From NCBI RefSeq assembly GCF_017377855.1, contig NZ_JAFREP010000028.1, positions 89,373 through 153,372 of the forward strand: a stretch of DNA of 64,000 bases, written 5' to 3'. The position numbers and the translations under genes are program-made. This stretch comes from Acanthopleuribacter pedis. GTDB taxonomy: Bacteria > Acidobacteriota > Holophagae > Acanthopleuribacterales > Acanthopleuribacteraceae. Numbering within the stretch: position 1 is the stretch's first letter; each line of letters begins with the position of its first letter. The notes beneath the pieces are model-generated. The model was given only the letters and a program-made list of their open reading frames with translations, had not been told where the DNA came from and ran no database searches. Of the stretch, positions 7,869 through 15,985 are shown one piece after another.

Positions 7869-9533
7869 ATGGCGAAACACGATCTAGCACTGCTGGTCGA
7901 AGAGAGGGAACAGCAGAAACCTTACACCCTCACCTTCCGTGTTCTCGATCCAGACAGTCCCCATGAAATGCTCGAAGCAATGCAAACCTACCATGAAAAG
8001 CCGCACGCTTTTTTCACCAACTACTTGGCCGAACTTCAAGACATCGCACGGGCCGGTTACCAAACTAAAAACCAGAGCCAACCTATCCGTGATCAACAAA
8101 AAGCCTACTTAGAAGCGGTGACTGCTGATCGAGGTCGGCAGCTTTTTAAAGAGCTGTTACCACCTAGCTTAGCAAGCTTCTTCTGGGAAAACCGGGATTC
8201 GATTGAACATTTAAATATCATCTCCGACGAAACCTGGATTCCATGGGAATTGTTGCGCCTTTTTGGTCCTGTGGACGAGGGTTATGAAGACGGTCCCTTT
8301 TTCTGTGAAGCATTTGCCCTGGCACGCTGGCAAAAAGGAAAGAATCAGCCGGTCGAGACGTTTTCCTTAAAAAGACCTGTGCTCATCAGCCCAGATGATT
8401 GCCTAAATTACCAAGAAGTGGTGACTGAAACCCTTCAATCTCTCAATCCCAACACCATCCAACTTCGCGACCTCGACTACCGCGCATTGATCAAGTTATT
8501 TTCGGGTGGGGAGCATGATCTAATATACCTCGCCGGTCACGCAACTTTTAATCAATCGAACCCTGGCGCTTCAGGCTTCTGCCTCAAAGCGAACCTTAAC
8601 CTGACACCCGGCTCTCTATCCGGTCCCTGCCAAAACTTAGGAAAAAACAGACCCTTCATTATCATGAACGCATGTGCATCGGCCCGCACCGGCGATGCAT
8701 TGGCGGGCACCGCCGGTTGGGTCGCGAGTTACCTAGACGCCGGGGCGGGTGCGTTCCTCGGTTGTCATTGGAACATAGCCGAAAGCAGTGCCTCTGAATT
8801 TATGGTTCACCTCTTCGAGCACTGGGCCGCGGGTCAAAGCCTAGCCCAAGCGGTTCGTGCAGCGCGGCGACACATTCGAGATATCGATCCGACCACATGG
8901 CTGGCTTTTACCTTATTCGGCAAGGCACAGGCCGAAATGCAACGAAAGCAACCAACCACCGAGGCAGAGACCACTCATTCAAGGCAGCCAACCGCCAAAC
9001 CCAGGATGAAACCACGACAGTACAAACAGGCGACAAGAGCACTTACCTACTCGCGAACCGGCATCTTTTTAGGTGTTCTCGGACTGTTCATACTCGGTGT
9101 TTCCTTGCCACCAGTCGGATCTATCAACCTTTCTACCGAAACGCCGGATTACAAAGGTCCAGAACCATTGTTACCTACCACCACTCCGCCGAAGGATCAA
9201 GCATCCGGCGCCCAGGAATCAAAAGACACCAACAGACACGTAGACCAGGATACGGGTTCTCAATCGTCACAACGCCCCACCTTGGAAACCAACCGAGAAG
9301 CTCCGAAACCTACCTGGTCCGTAACCTTTTTACTTCCAAAACACATGTACTACCCTTCGGTGCTGATTAACGGTCAAAAGGCCGTAATCATCCAACACCT
9401 GGGGATGCATACAAAAATCCAGCTTCCCGGAGCGGCCGGTTCCTATCACGTGCTTCTAAAAAAAGAAGACATAACTTGCTCGGGCACCTATTCAATCTCT
9501 TCAGATGATCAACTACTAATCCCTTGTGATTGA
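7869..9533 (+). CDS. CHAT-domain protease-like protein with C-terminal membrane anchor
   Basis: 554 residues. The CHAT (caspase-like) domain occupies about 130-360: upstream strand/helix pattern EHLNIISDETWIPWELLRLF, the His motif LIYLAGHATF, and the Cys motif IIMNACASARTGDALAG, i.e. a His-Cys dyad of clan CD peptidases. The end of the domain shows LAQAVRAARRHIRDIDPTTW and AFTLFG, common to CHAT proteins. A Lys/Arg-rich linker leads to one membrane helix (GIFLGVLGLFILGVSL) and a presumably external tail with a small beta-domain and a Cys pair. The TPR repeats often fused to CHAT are absent. ATG at 7869 has AGGAG seven bases upstream. First of a three-gene operon; partner proteins follow after 11 bp. 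Confidence 0.85.
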   Translation: MAKHDLALLVEEREQQKPYTLTFRVLDPDSPHEMLEAMQTYHEKPHAFFTNYLAELQDIARAGYQTKNQSQPIRDQQKAYLEAVTADRGRQLFKELLPPSLASFFWENRDSIEHLNIISDETWIPWELLRLFGPVDEGYEDGPFFCEAFALARWQKGKNQPVETFSLKRPVLISPDDCLNYQEVVTETLQSLNPNTIQLRDLDYRALIKLFSGGEHDLIYLAGHATFNQSNPGASGFCLKANLNLTPGSLSGPCQNLGKNRPFIIMNACASARTGDALAGTAGWVASYLDAGAGAFLGCHWNIAESSASEFMVHLFEHWAAGQSLAQAVRAARRHIRDIDPTTWLAFTLFGKAQAEMQRKQPTTEAETTHSRQPTAKPRMKPRQYKQATRALTYSRTGIFLGVLGLFILGVSLPPVGSINLSTETPDYKGPEPLLPTTTPPKDQASGAQESKDTNRHVDQDTGSQSSQRPTLETNREAPKPTWSVTFLLPKHMYYPSVLINGQKAVIIQHLGMHTKIQLPGAAGSYHVLLKKEDITCSGTYSISSDDQLLIPCD

Positions 9534-9544
9534 GGTTATAGAAC

Positions 9545-10753
9545 ATGTTGCTTATACTCCTGGAAATGACCTTTTTTGGATGGCAAACAAGCCATGAACC
9601 TGATCCTTCTGTCCCAGTCCTTTATGTAAAAGATTTTACGGCACCGATCAACCCAGAACTAGAGGTATATACGTATATACTGCGACAAGACTTTGAAGCT
9701 TCGCTAAGCGAAGAAAACTGTGTGCGTATCGTTTCCCGAAATGAAATGGATGAGTCTGCAAAAGATCAGCTTAACGAAGCCGAACTTCAGAGGAGGAGTG
9801 GCAATCCCAATGTAAAGGCTGAGCCGGCCCTCCAGCCCATTACCCGTGCACAAGGCGTTATTAAAGGAGAAATCACACGCCTTGAAAAGGGTTCCGAATA
9901 TATCATTTCCGCACGGATTACTTTTTTCAACACCACGCTTCGTTCTATTGCTCAGGAGAAATTTACAATAGAGGCGCTTTATTCAAGTGACGGGCGTAAA
10001 GCCTTATTAAAAAAACTCGTTAAACAACTTTGTAAACCTCTTGCTGGAGATCAAAATCGCCTTGAACCAGAAAAGCCTTCCTCTAAACTTAAGGGCCGAA
10101 TTCGAAAAGCAATTAAACTTCATCATCAAGAAAAATACCAAACCGCGTTAATTGAGTTTACGGATCTTGCCGCGGGTGGAACTATTGAACTTGGCGAGGA
10201 AGCATTCAAACTCGTTCGCTCTTACCTGTACAGCTGTTATTTGAACTACGCAGCCCAGTTTCATAAAGGCAAACCAAGCCCATTTTACTGTGACATTATT
10301 CAACAAGGCATAGATTTGGGAGAGCCTAGATCCCCAGAAGGACTTGATCGAACGTATGGGCAATTACTCATTCAAAAAGCCGCTTGCTTAGTTAATGAAA
10401 AAAAACTCGAAGAAGCGGAGGTTCAACTGCAGATAGCTAAGACATTTTTTAAAAGCATGACAATTGATCCTGAGGTGAACTTCTACATCGAAAGTATCGA
10501 CAATGCGCGAGCAGAATTAAAGCGGGGCGTTATCTCGCCGGGAGATTGTATTACCAACAGCAGAGGCCTTCAGGGTTGGATTGGAACGGTTCTTGGCCGA
10601 GAACTCAACACCCTCACGGTTGAGATTAAATGCGCCAACGATATTTCGAAGCATCCGGCAGGCAGCACTGTTTCCATGAACCTAAACGACGTAGAGAGAA
10701 CCAAAAGTGTCTCAATGAGTCTGTACCTATGCTCGCTAAGATTCTGCAACTAA
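9545..10753 (+). CDS. CHAT-operon protein, FlgO/TolB-N-like, likely exported
   Basis: 402 residues. A short hydrophobic N-terminus (MLLILLEMTFFGW) suggests a weak signal or anchor. Residues 20-160 have the layout of the FlgO/TolB-N-like alpha/beta fold found in periplasmic or lipoprotein partners: VPVLYVKDFTAPINPELEVY, then CVRIVSRNEMDE, and a later GVIKGEITRLEKGSEYIISA motif, where the protein 'queries' all members of a class. A helical, TPR-like middle (about 185-335) and a small C-terminal domain follow. I do not recognise the exact family. Eleven bases after the CHAT gene, so co-expressed. Confidence 0.6.
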   Translation: MLLILLEMTFFGWQTSHEPDPSVPVLYVKDFTAPINPELEVYTYILRQDFEASLSEENCVRIVSRNEMDESAKDQLNEAELQRRSGNPNVKAEPALQPITRAQGVIKGEITRLEKGSEYIISARITFFNTTLRSIAQEKFTIEALYSSDGRKALLKKLVKQLCKPLAGDQNRLEPEKPSSKLKGRIRKAIKLHHQEKYQTALIEFTDLAAGGTIELGEEAFKLVRSYLYSCYLNYAAQFHKGKPSPFYCDIIQQGIDLGEPRSPEGLDRTYGQLLIQKAACLVNEKKLEEAEVQLQIAKTFFKSMTIDPEVNFYIESIDNARAELKRGVISPGDCITNSRGLQGWIGTVLGRELNTLTVEIKCANDISKHPAGSTVSMNLNDVERTKSVSMSLYLCSLRFCN

Positions 10754-10791
10754 ATAACTAGCCATGGAACCACATCCAAAGGAGTTCAGTT

Positions 10792-12423
10792 TTGAAGTGC
10801 TTTTTGTGTTTGACATCGTTTCTTTTTGTCCTTCTTACTTTAGCGGGTACCGGTGACAGGCGGCTTAATAAAGGACTAAAGCTAATCGAAAGAAACAAGC
10901 TCGCCCGAGCGGAAATCAAAATAAACCAGGCAATTATTGTTCTCAAAAAGAAAAAAAAGCACGACAAGCTAACCATTGCGTATCTGGCACTTGGCGATAT
11001 AGCAAGATTAAAAAAACAGTTCCCTCAATCATTTGTATACTATGATCTAGCACGTGCATCCGCATCCCCCCAAATCCGCGGCCAGGTAAATGAAAAACTT
11101 CGTAAGGTTGAAACGGAGTATTGGAACATCGAAACTGCTTTTGCGGGCAAAAACTGGTCGACTCATCAGAGATTTCTTGAACAAAATCCTGGACTATTAA
11201 TCGCGGACACGATCCAGAAGCACATCGATTCACAACAACTCCAGGAAATTGTTCAAAAGGACGTACTCGCCGAGTACATCGCTTTTATAAAAGCCTTCCC
11301 TAACAATCGTTATAAACACCGTATAAAAGAAAAAGTTTACGATTACTGGCGACAAGGCTTTGATGCAGAAGATCATGCGAGCGCGTACCTTTTTTTCAAG
11401 GCCTTCCAAAAACAATTTCCCAACAGTTCATTATGGCATGAGGCGAAAACATGCGCCCTTTATCATCTTGCTCTAGGGACTCAGGAACCGGAGATATTCA
11501 AAGCCTTTTATCAAAGGCTTCTCGAATATCCTACGCCGTTCCTTAGCCGCCAGGGCACCGACATACTCCTTCAAACCCTTGGGCAGATTGCCGCTAGGAA
11601 AAATGACGCAACGGCGTTCTACCTCCTTTACGAACAGACAGGAAAAACACATTATCGCGACTTGGCCCATAAATATGTCAAAAATGCTGAAGAGGAGGCC
11701 CTTTTCATTTTGGAACAACCAGAATTTTTTTTTAAAATGCTACCGCCACAGGCCAAAGCTCTTGAAGGACAGCATTACCGAGCACAGGATCATGTGTCAC
11801 AGGCCTTTGACCACACCTCTGAAGGTGTAGGCCGGGCCCTGATCGCGGCTTACTCCCCACGCACGATCACCAGTGCTATCCCTGTTTTTGACGTTCCACT
11901 CTTCTCAAAATCGAAATTTGGAAGCTATCGGGTTACCATTGAATTTACCCTTCGACTCCGTGCAAAACAAGAAACCTCTGGTGCGTTAAGCAAACTCGCG
12001 AAGATGCTCGACCCGGCTAAGGCTCAGGAAATGACGCGAACGTGGTTTGAAAGAAAAACACATATCGCGGAAATCGACCTGTCGCCCGGGGTGGTCACCC
12101 CCTACCAGTGCACTTTCGAGGCCATTGATGCTGAAGACAAACAGAGTTTGGCTGGATTAATCAGTTTGGCCACCCTAAGAAAGCCGGTCGCTTTCACCCA
12201 TCGAGTTGTGGAGGCAACACTTATCTCCTCGCATCTTAAACCAATGACCAATCCCGTGATTACAGATCAGTTTTTCGACAAAACGGTTTCCTTTGATGGG
12301 TTTAGCGAAGATGTCTCACGGTTCCGAGATCGAGTTATTGATCGCCTTGAAGAAGGCGTCGAGGAAGGACTCGTCAATATTTTGCTTTACGGTCAACCCG
12401 AGGGGCCGGTCCGAAAGCAATAA
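10792..12423 (+). CDS. CHAT-operon secreted TPR-like protein
   Basis: 543 residues starting with TTG at 10792, GGAG seven bases upstream. An N-terminal signal peptide is clear (KCFLCLTSFLFVLLTLAG). Helical-repeat character follows: GLKLIERNKLARAEIKINQA, then YLALGDIARLKKQFPQSFVY, resembling TPRs, then a long helical region and a C-terminal beta-type domain (GSYRVTIEFTLRLRAK and ALISSHLKPM-like strands) with a terminal helix. Family not recognised. Likely acts outside the cytoplasm beside the membrane-anchored CHAT protein; last gene of the operon and of the island. Confidence 0.55.
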   Translation: MKCFLCLTSFLFVLLTLAGTGDRRLNKGLKLIERNKLARAEIKINQAIIVLKKKKKHDKLTIAYLALGDIARLKKQFPQSFVYYDLARASASPQIRGQVNEKLRKVETEYWNIETAFAGKNWSTHQRFLEQNPGLLIADTIQKHIDSQQLQEIVQKDVLAEYIAFIKAFPNNRYKHRIKEKVYDYWRQGFDAEDHASAYLFFKAFQKQFPNSSLWHEAKTCALYHLALGTQEPEIFKAFYQRLLEYPTPFLSRQGTDILLQTLGQIAARKNDATAFYLLYEQTGKTHYRDLAHKYVKNAEEEALFILEQPEFFFKMLPPQAKALEGQHYRAQDHVSQAFDHTSEGVGRALIAAYSPRTITSAIPVFDVPLFSKSKFGSYRVTIEFTLRLRAKQETSGALSKLAKMLDPAKAQEMTRTWFERKTHIAEIDLSPGVVTPYQCTFEAIDAEDKQSLAGLISLATLRKPVAFTHRVVEATLISSHLKPMTNPVITDQFFDKTVSFDGFSEDVSRFRDRVIDRLEEGVEEGLVNILLYGQPEGPVRKQ

Positions 12424-12517
12424 TTTACCTGGGCAAGGAGAAGATCATTACATCCAACACGTCGACTTCAACCGAACCAGTTCTGTTTTGTGAGAGATCG
12501 CTTAGTACAGGATGAGG

Positions 12518-12578
12518 GGCGCCGCGGCGCTTACTTCACCGCGACAAAAAAGTTACCCGGCCGCTTGGTCAGCAGGCC
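12518..12578. repeat. 61-bp direct repeat, right island boundary
   Basis: Matches 6504-6564 at 60 of 61 positions. Here it is the genuine 3' end of the secreted-protein gene (its stop codon is at 12531-12533). The left copy lies at the end of the LysR gene. Confidence 0.9.
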
Positions 12579-13112
12579 TCGCTCGGATTCTTTGGCCTTT
12601 TCCAAGGCGTCATTCACCGAATCTTCTTTTTCGGCCGTCTCCATGGCCGAGGATACGTCCATTTCCAACAGGGAAAAAAGGTCGGCCTCGTCCGTCACTT
12701 CTTCGCGTAACGACGACAGCAACGCATCGTTGTCCATTGGGATCGCGGCCAGGTAAATGCCCCCGCGTTTCGGTTTCTCTTTCCCCTTGAGAACCCGGTA
12801 CTTAAACACGCCCATCTGGCCGTTGCCGCGATAGAGCCGGAAATTTTCTTTGAGGAAATAAAACAACTGCGCGCGGTCGTCCTTGCTCAGGCGCAGTTCC
12901 TCCTGAAATTGGCCGTCGACAATGAGCACCCGCTTGAATTGAACCTTGACAACGGGACGCCCCTCGCGATCCTCCATCCATTTATCCATCCAAAAAACAT
13001 AGGGCCGCACTTCTTTAGCGATGGGACCCGCTTTCACCGTAACTTGATCCTGGGCGGCCAGGAACGGAACGAACAAGAGCGCAAGCAACACCAAATACCA
13101 TCGGGAAAACAT
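12531..13112 (-). CDS. Small secreted protein of unknown function
   Basis: 193 residues with a signal peptide (FSRWYLVLLALLFVPFLAAQ). The mature part has a basic, beta-rich region (REGRPVVKVQFKRVLIVDGQ) and an acidic helical C-terminus ending LLTKRPGNFFVAVK. It is chalcone-isomerase-like in general look (such proteins have a VxFKRxLxVD-like strand) but the similarity is too weak to name. Start at 13112 is supported by GGGAGG six bases upstream; a frame extending to 13208 lacks this. The last ~16 codons form the 61-bp repeat used as the island insertion site. Confidence 0.7.
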   Translation of the reverse strand: MFSRWYLVLLALLFVPFLAAQDQVTVKAGPIAKEVRPYVFWMDKWMEDREGRPVVKVQFKRVLIVDGQFQEELRLSKDDRAQLFYFLKENFRLYRGNGQMGVFKYRVLKGKEKPKRGGIYLAAIPMDNDALLSSLREEVTDEADLFSLLEMDVSSAMETAEKEDSVNDALEKAKESERGLLTKRPGNFFVAVK

Positions 13113-13464
13113 AAACCACCTCCCAGAACCGAAAAGAAGGGAAAAGCCGACGGCAGCAAAGGTTTGGATAAAACCGCACAGGAACCGCAAACCTAAGTGA
13201 CCGGGCAAATTCTCCGCCGCTCAAGCAAAAACACGACATACCAGACAGCGAAGGCCCAATCAAAACCATACCGCTCTCAAGAAAAGACGCATCTCTGCAA
13301 GAAACACTGAATAACCCATCGACGCTGCAGGAAATTAAGTTAAAAATTGGCTTCACGCCCTATTCTAGGCCGGCAAAACACAATCCAAGGCGGCCCCAAA
13401 CCTGGCAACCCATCGCGGTGATGCTACACTGCTCTGTCCGCCAATTACGCCTTAGGATGAACCC
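13113..13464. other. Intergenic region, nothing recognised
   Basis: Divergent promoter space between the secreted-protein gene (-) and the SUKH gene (+). No repeat, hairpin or credible ORF was found; AAGAAAAGACGC-type runs are moderately AT-rich. Confidence 0.4.
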
Positions 13465-13911
13465 ATGAATCAAGACGCCCTCCAACGAATGATCCAATAC
13501 AATCCAGACATCGTCACCTTTCGAGATCCTCGCGAGGGCGTCCCCGATACCTGGATTCAAAAAGCAGAACAAGCCATCGGCATCGAATTATCCAGGTCCT
13601 ATAAGTGGTGGCTGAAAAACTACGGCAGTGGTCGTGTCGGCAAAGAACCCATTTACAGCATCAACGATCCTGAGGCGGACCCGACAAAGAGCGTCGATAT
13701 CCTGAGCATGTTTCACCTCTACAAACTTCCCAACCGAAGAATTCCTATTTGTCACAGCGATGTTGAGGGCGTGTTCAGCCTGGCCCCGGACGAAGTCACG
13801 GCACCAGGCGAATACGCGGTGTACTCAGAAGCGTTAAAAGGCGTCTATGCGCTTACCTTCTCGGATTTTTTAGAAAAAAGAATCAAAGCCTACCTGGTCC
13901 ACGATCGCTAA
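13465..13911 (+). CDS. SMI1/KNR4 (SUKH) family protein
   Basis: 148 residues covering one complete SMI1/KNR4 domain: VPDTWIQKAEQAIGIELSRS and YKWWLKNYGSGRVGKEPIYS are the typical alpha-beta opening, and a C-terminal YALTFSDFLEKRIKAYL ends it. Bacterial SUKH proteins are often immunity proteins to nuclease or deaminase toxins, but no toxin gene lies beside it, so it may be an orphan immunity gene or perform a housekeeping role. ATG at 13465 with AGGATG upstream. Lies 350 bp beyond the right edge of the CHAT island. Confidence 0.8.
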   Translation: MNQDALQRMIQYNPDIVTFRDPREGVPDTWIQKAEQAIGIELSRSYKWWLKNYGSGRVGKEPIYSINDPEADPTKSVDILSMFHLYKLPNRRIPICHSDVEGVFSLAPDEVTAPGEYAVYSEALKGVYALTFSDFLEKRIKAYLVHDR

Positions 13912-13961
13912 ACCGAGACACGCTTTTCCAAAGGCGCATAAGGGAACCTGTCCCCCCTCAC

Positions 13962-14300
13962 CTATTCGGTCATGGCTTGGCCGGAATCCGTGAGTTCTTG
14001 GTACCTGGGGGCTTGTTTCATGGAAAATGCGAGCGGCGTGTTGACGGTTCCCAATTTCATGAGGTCGACAAAGCGGATGTCTAGGTTGTCGTAGTCGCGG
14101 AAATAATAGCGACGCCGTCCCAAATCACTCACCGAGACCCATTGGGTGTAGTCCAGTTCATCGGGGTGTTCGGTTGAAACAGCCGCGCCGATAGGAATAT
14201 TGATGTTGGCAATGATATTCCACGCGAGGTTAACCGCGCCGTCGTGATCCGTGGGGTAGTGATCGCCGCCAAAACGTGCCGCCGCCTGGGAAAGCGCCAC
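13962..14300 (-). pseudogene. Choloylglycine hydrolase (bile salt/penicillin acylase) remnant
   Basis: 112 residues match only the C-terminal third of linear-amide C-N hydrolases: HDGAVNLAWNIIANINIPIG, then TQWVSVSDLGRRRYYFRDYD and a final VDLMKLG. Complete proteins are about 330 residues with an N-terminal nucleophile Cys2 exposed after cleavage, which is missing here. The GTG at 14300 is only the first in-frame start and gives a protein without active site. Best read as a 5'-truncated pseudogene. Confidence 0.75.
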
Positions 14301-14340
14301 CGCCCTAAACCACCCTCCTAATACTCAGGGATGGCAAACC

Positions 14341-14811
14341 TCACTCCGGCGAAGGAAAACCACCGTCCACCTTGATTTTCCAGGATCCGTCCGGTTGTTT
14401 CTTGAGGATCAGCAGAAAAAGGCCACTGTAACTCCATGGTTTGGCATCATCTTCTTTGCGACGCAAGGTGTAGCTAAAGCGGCCCCGCGCATAAGCCGTG
14501 CCGCCGTCGATGTCGAGCCGGTCGGTAAAAATGGCGCCGCGCACGAGGTCCACCTGGCTAAGATTTTGCGCGCGGGTGTGGCGAATGGCGTCAATGCCGA
14601 ACAGCGGTTTTTGACCGGGAAAGTAGACCTCGGCATCCCGCGCGTACAACGCCATGTGTGCATCCAGGTCACCGGCTTTTAAGGTAGCCAAAAAGGCTTT
14701 GTTGACCGCCCGAATACGGGCTTCATCATCCTGTACCGACGGCGATTGAGCCCAGGCAAACACGCCCACCAAACAGATTGCGAACCATAACCCTTTGACG
14801 TTGCTCATCAT
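14341..14811 (-). CDS. Secreted SnoaL-like/DUF4440-type protein
   Basis: 156 residues. A signal peptide (NVKGLWFAICLVGVFAWAQ) precedes a SnoaL/DUF4440 fold: RIRAVNKAFLATLKAGDLDA, HMALYARDAEVYFPGQKP, and final strands SYSGLFLLILKKQPDGSWKI. This family is nuclear-transport-factor-like and usually ligand-binding with uncertain reactions. ATG at 14811 (an adjacent ATG at 14808 is equivalent) follows GGAG. It is in front of the hydrolase remnant, which starts 40 bp after its stop. Confidence 0.75.
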   Translation of the reverse strand: MMSNVKGLWFAICLVGVFAWAQSPSVQDDEARIRAVNKAFLATLKAGDLDAHMALYARDAEVYFPGQKPLFGIDAIRHTRAQNLSQVDLVRGAIFTDRLDIDGGTAYARGRFSYTLRRKEDDAKPWSYSGLFLLILKKQPDGSWKIKVDGGFPSPE

Positions 14812-15009
14812 TTCCCCGCTCCTCGCCTGCCTTGTGGTTCCGCCCCATCCTACGTGGTGAGACGGCAAAGGTCGAATCATTCTGTAAAAAATCCGTAAGA
14901 AGTCCTCTAGAGGCTGCTCTTAGCGTGCGAGGCGGCGGTCACGACGAAACTCCTTGAAACGAATCAGACCGTCCCTCTTGGTGACACCTTTCCGGTCGAC
15001 TATACGACT

Positions 15010-15038
15010 AAGGGCAGCCCTGCTGCCCTTCTTTTTTT
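15010..15038 (+). terminator. Strong rho-independent terminator without a gene upstream
   Basis: AAGGGCAG, five-base loop, CTGCCCTT, then seven T's after one C. The upstream sequence on this strand has no gene until 13911, so it may end a small RNA or protect the leader from read-through. Confidence 0.8.
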
Positions 15039-15111
15039 GCGCCAACCGTGCGGGAACCCTCACATTTTGCGATTGTTACGCCCGCCCCATCATTTTTTCC
15101 CAACTTTCCCC

Positions 15112-15141
15112 TTGATTTGCCGCGACGGTCCACTGTATTTT
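15112..15141 (+). promoter_or_regulatory. Possible sigma70-type promoter for the Cys leader and ChaC
   Basis: TTGATT and TATTTT separated by 18 bases, upstream of the mini-ORF at 15197 by about 55 bases. Matches to consensus are moderate. Confidence 0.4.
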
Positions 15142-15178
15142 GAAAAGGACTTTATTGCGAAGGATGATTAGAAACATC

Positions 15179-15314
15179 ATGTTATCCCATCGTGAAATGA
15201 ACGCCATTGAGCTGCAGGCCGGTTGTTGTTGTCGCAACCTCTGTTGTTGCTGTTGTTGTAGCTGTTAGGCATTCCAGTAGTTCATTTCACCGTTTCCGGC
15301 CCACCGGATAACAT
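15179..15314 (+). promoter_or_regulatory. Nested inverted repeat enclosing the Cys-rich mini-ORF
   Basis: Outer arms ATGTTATCC (15179-15187) and GGATAACAT (15306-15314); inner arms GTGAAATGAAC (15192-15202) and GTTCATTTCAC (15280-15290). Both pairs are exact complements. The start codon of the 23-residue frame is inside the left inner arm and its stop lies before the right inner arm, so folding would hide the start, and translation would open the stem. This is how attenuator leaders are built. Confidence 0.7.
15197..15268 (+). CDS. Cys-rich leader peptide (10 Cys in 23 residues)
   Basis: The frame encodes MNAIELQAG followed by CCC-RNL-CCCCCC-SC, ending in TAG. An in-frame ATG at 15179 would add six residues. 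Ten Cys in the last 14 positions cannot be explained by base composition of this region. It may be a ribosome-stalling leader peptide sensing cysteine supply, as known for cysteine-responsive attenuation in mycobacteria, because the next gene degrades glutathione and so releases cysteine. Alternatives are a tiny metal-binding peptide. There is no strong ribosome site, which lowers confidence. Confidence 0.6.
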   Translation: MNAIELQAGCCCRNLCCCCCCSC

Positions 15315-15379
15315 CCCAAGTACATTCGTTTCTTCCCTTCCCCCGAAACACCAACCGTTCCCCCTTTGGAGGATTTGTG

Positions 15380-15985
15380 ATGCTGGAGCATTCCCCCACC
15401 GTTCGGACTTTGGTTCCCCCCATCCCCCCCGTGACCGTTAACCCCGATGAAGTTTGGGTCTTTGGTTACGGCTCAATTATATGGCGCCCCGATTTTGCCT
15501 TCACCGAACAGCGCGTCGGATTTGTTCGGGGCTGGAAACGCCGCTTTTACCAAGGCTCCACCGACCACCGCGGCGTGCCCGGCAAACCTGGCCGCGTCGC
15601 GACCTTGCTACCCGAAAAAGATACCCACTGCTGGGGCGTCGCGTTCCGGCTCGACAAACAAGAAGCGCAGAAAGTCATCGCGGCCTTGGATAAACGCGAG
15701 CAAACCGGCTACGAGCGTTATTGGGAGCCGTTCCAGTGCCGCGACGGCCGCATCATCAACGTGTTGGTGTACGTGGCCGCATCAGACAATCCCCACTACC
15801 TCGGCCCCGACAGTGTTGCCGGGATGGCCACCCAGATTGCCACCTCACACGGCTTCAGCGGTCCCAACACGGAATATTTGCTGCGGCTAGCCGAAAGCTT
15901 GCGCCACATGAATCTCCACGACGACCATGTCTTTGATTTGGAACGGGCGGTGCGCAATCTGCTGTCTGTCGAACACGTGGCTTAA
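15380..15985 (+). CDS. chaC: ChaC-type glutathione-specific gamma-glutamylcyclotransferase
   Basis: 201 residues. The substrate-binding motif VFGYGSIIWRP and QGSTDHRGVPGKPGRVATLL are characteristic of ChaC rather than GGCT; the catalytic Glu is in DKREQTGYERY. The family cleaves cytosolic glutathione to 5-oxoproline and Cys-Gly. ATG at 15380 has GGAGG seven bases upstream (a GTG three bases earlier has worse spacing). Its TAA is donated by the left end of a dispersed repeat (15982). The Cys-rich leader lies 111 bp ahead, so expression may respond to cysteine. Confidence 0.9.
   Translation: MLEHSPTVRTLVPPIPPVTVNPDEVWVFGYGSIIWRPDFAFTEQRVGFVRGWKRRFYQGSTDHRGVPGKPGRVATLLPEKDTHCWGVAFRLDKQEAQKVIAALDKREQTGYERYWEPFQCRDGRIINVLVYVAASDNPHYLGPDSVAGMATQIATSHGFSGPNTEYLLRLAESLRHMNLHDDHVFDLERAVRNLLSVEHVA

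Larger units (their letters stand above)
6565..12517. mobile_element. Putative genomic island carrying split-sigma/CHAT module
   Basis: A segment of about 5.95 kb bounded by the 61-bp direct repeats. Its five genes are visibly richer in A/T and use AAA/ATT-type codons more than the flanking GC-rich genes, which suggests transfer. No integrase, transposase or tRNA is present inside, so the mobilising enzyme is either supplied elsewhere or lost. The flanking genes (LysR, + and secreted protein, -) would be overlapping convergent neighbours if the segment and one repeat were removed. Confidence 0.55.
14812..15178. other. Intergenic region with orphan terminator and promoter
   Basis: Between the SnoaL-like gene (-) and the Cys mini-ORF (+). 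It has no protein gene. A rho-independent terminator on the + strand (15010-15038) is preceded by about 120 nt without ORF, which could be a small RNA. Downstream a -35/-10 pair at 15112-15141 could drive the Cys leader. Confidence 0.5.
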
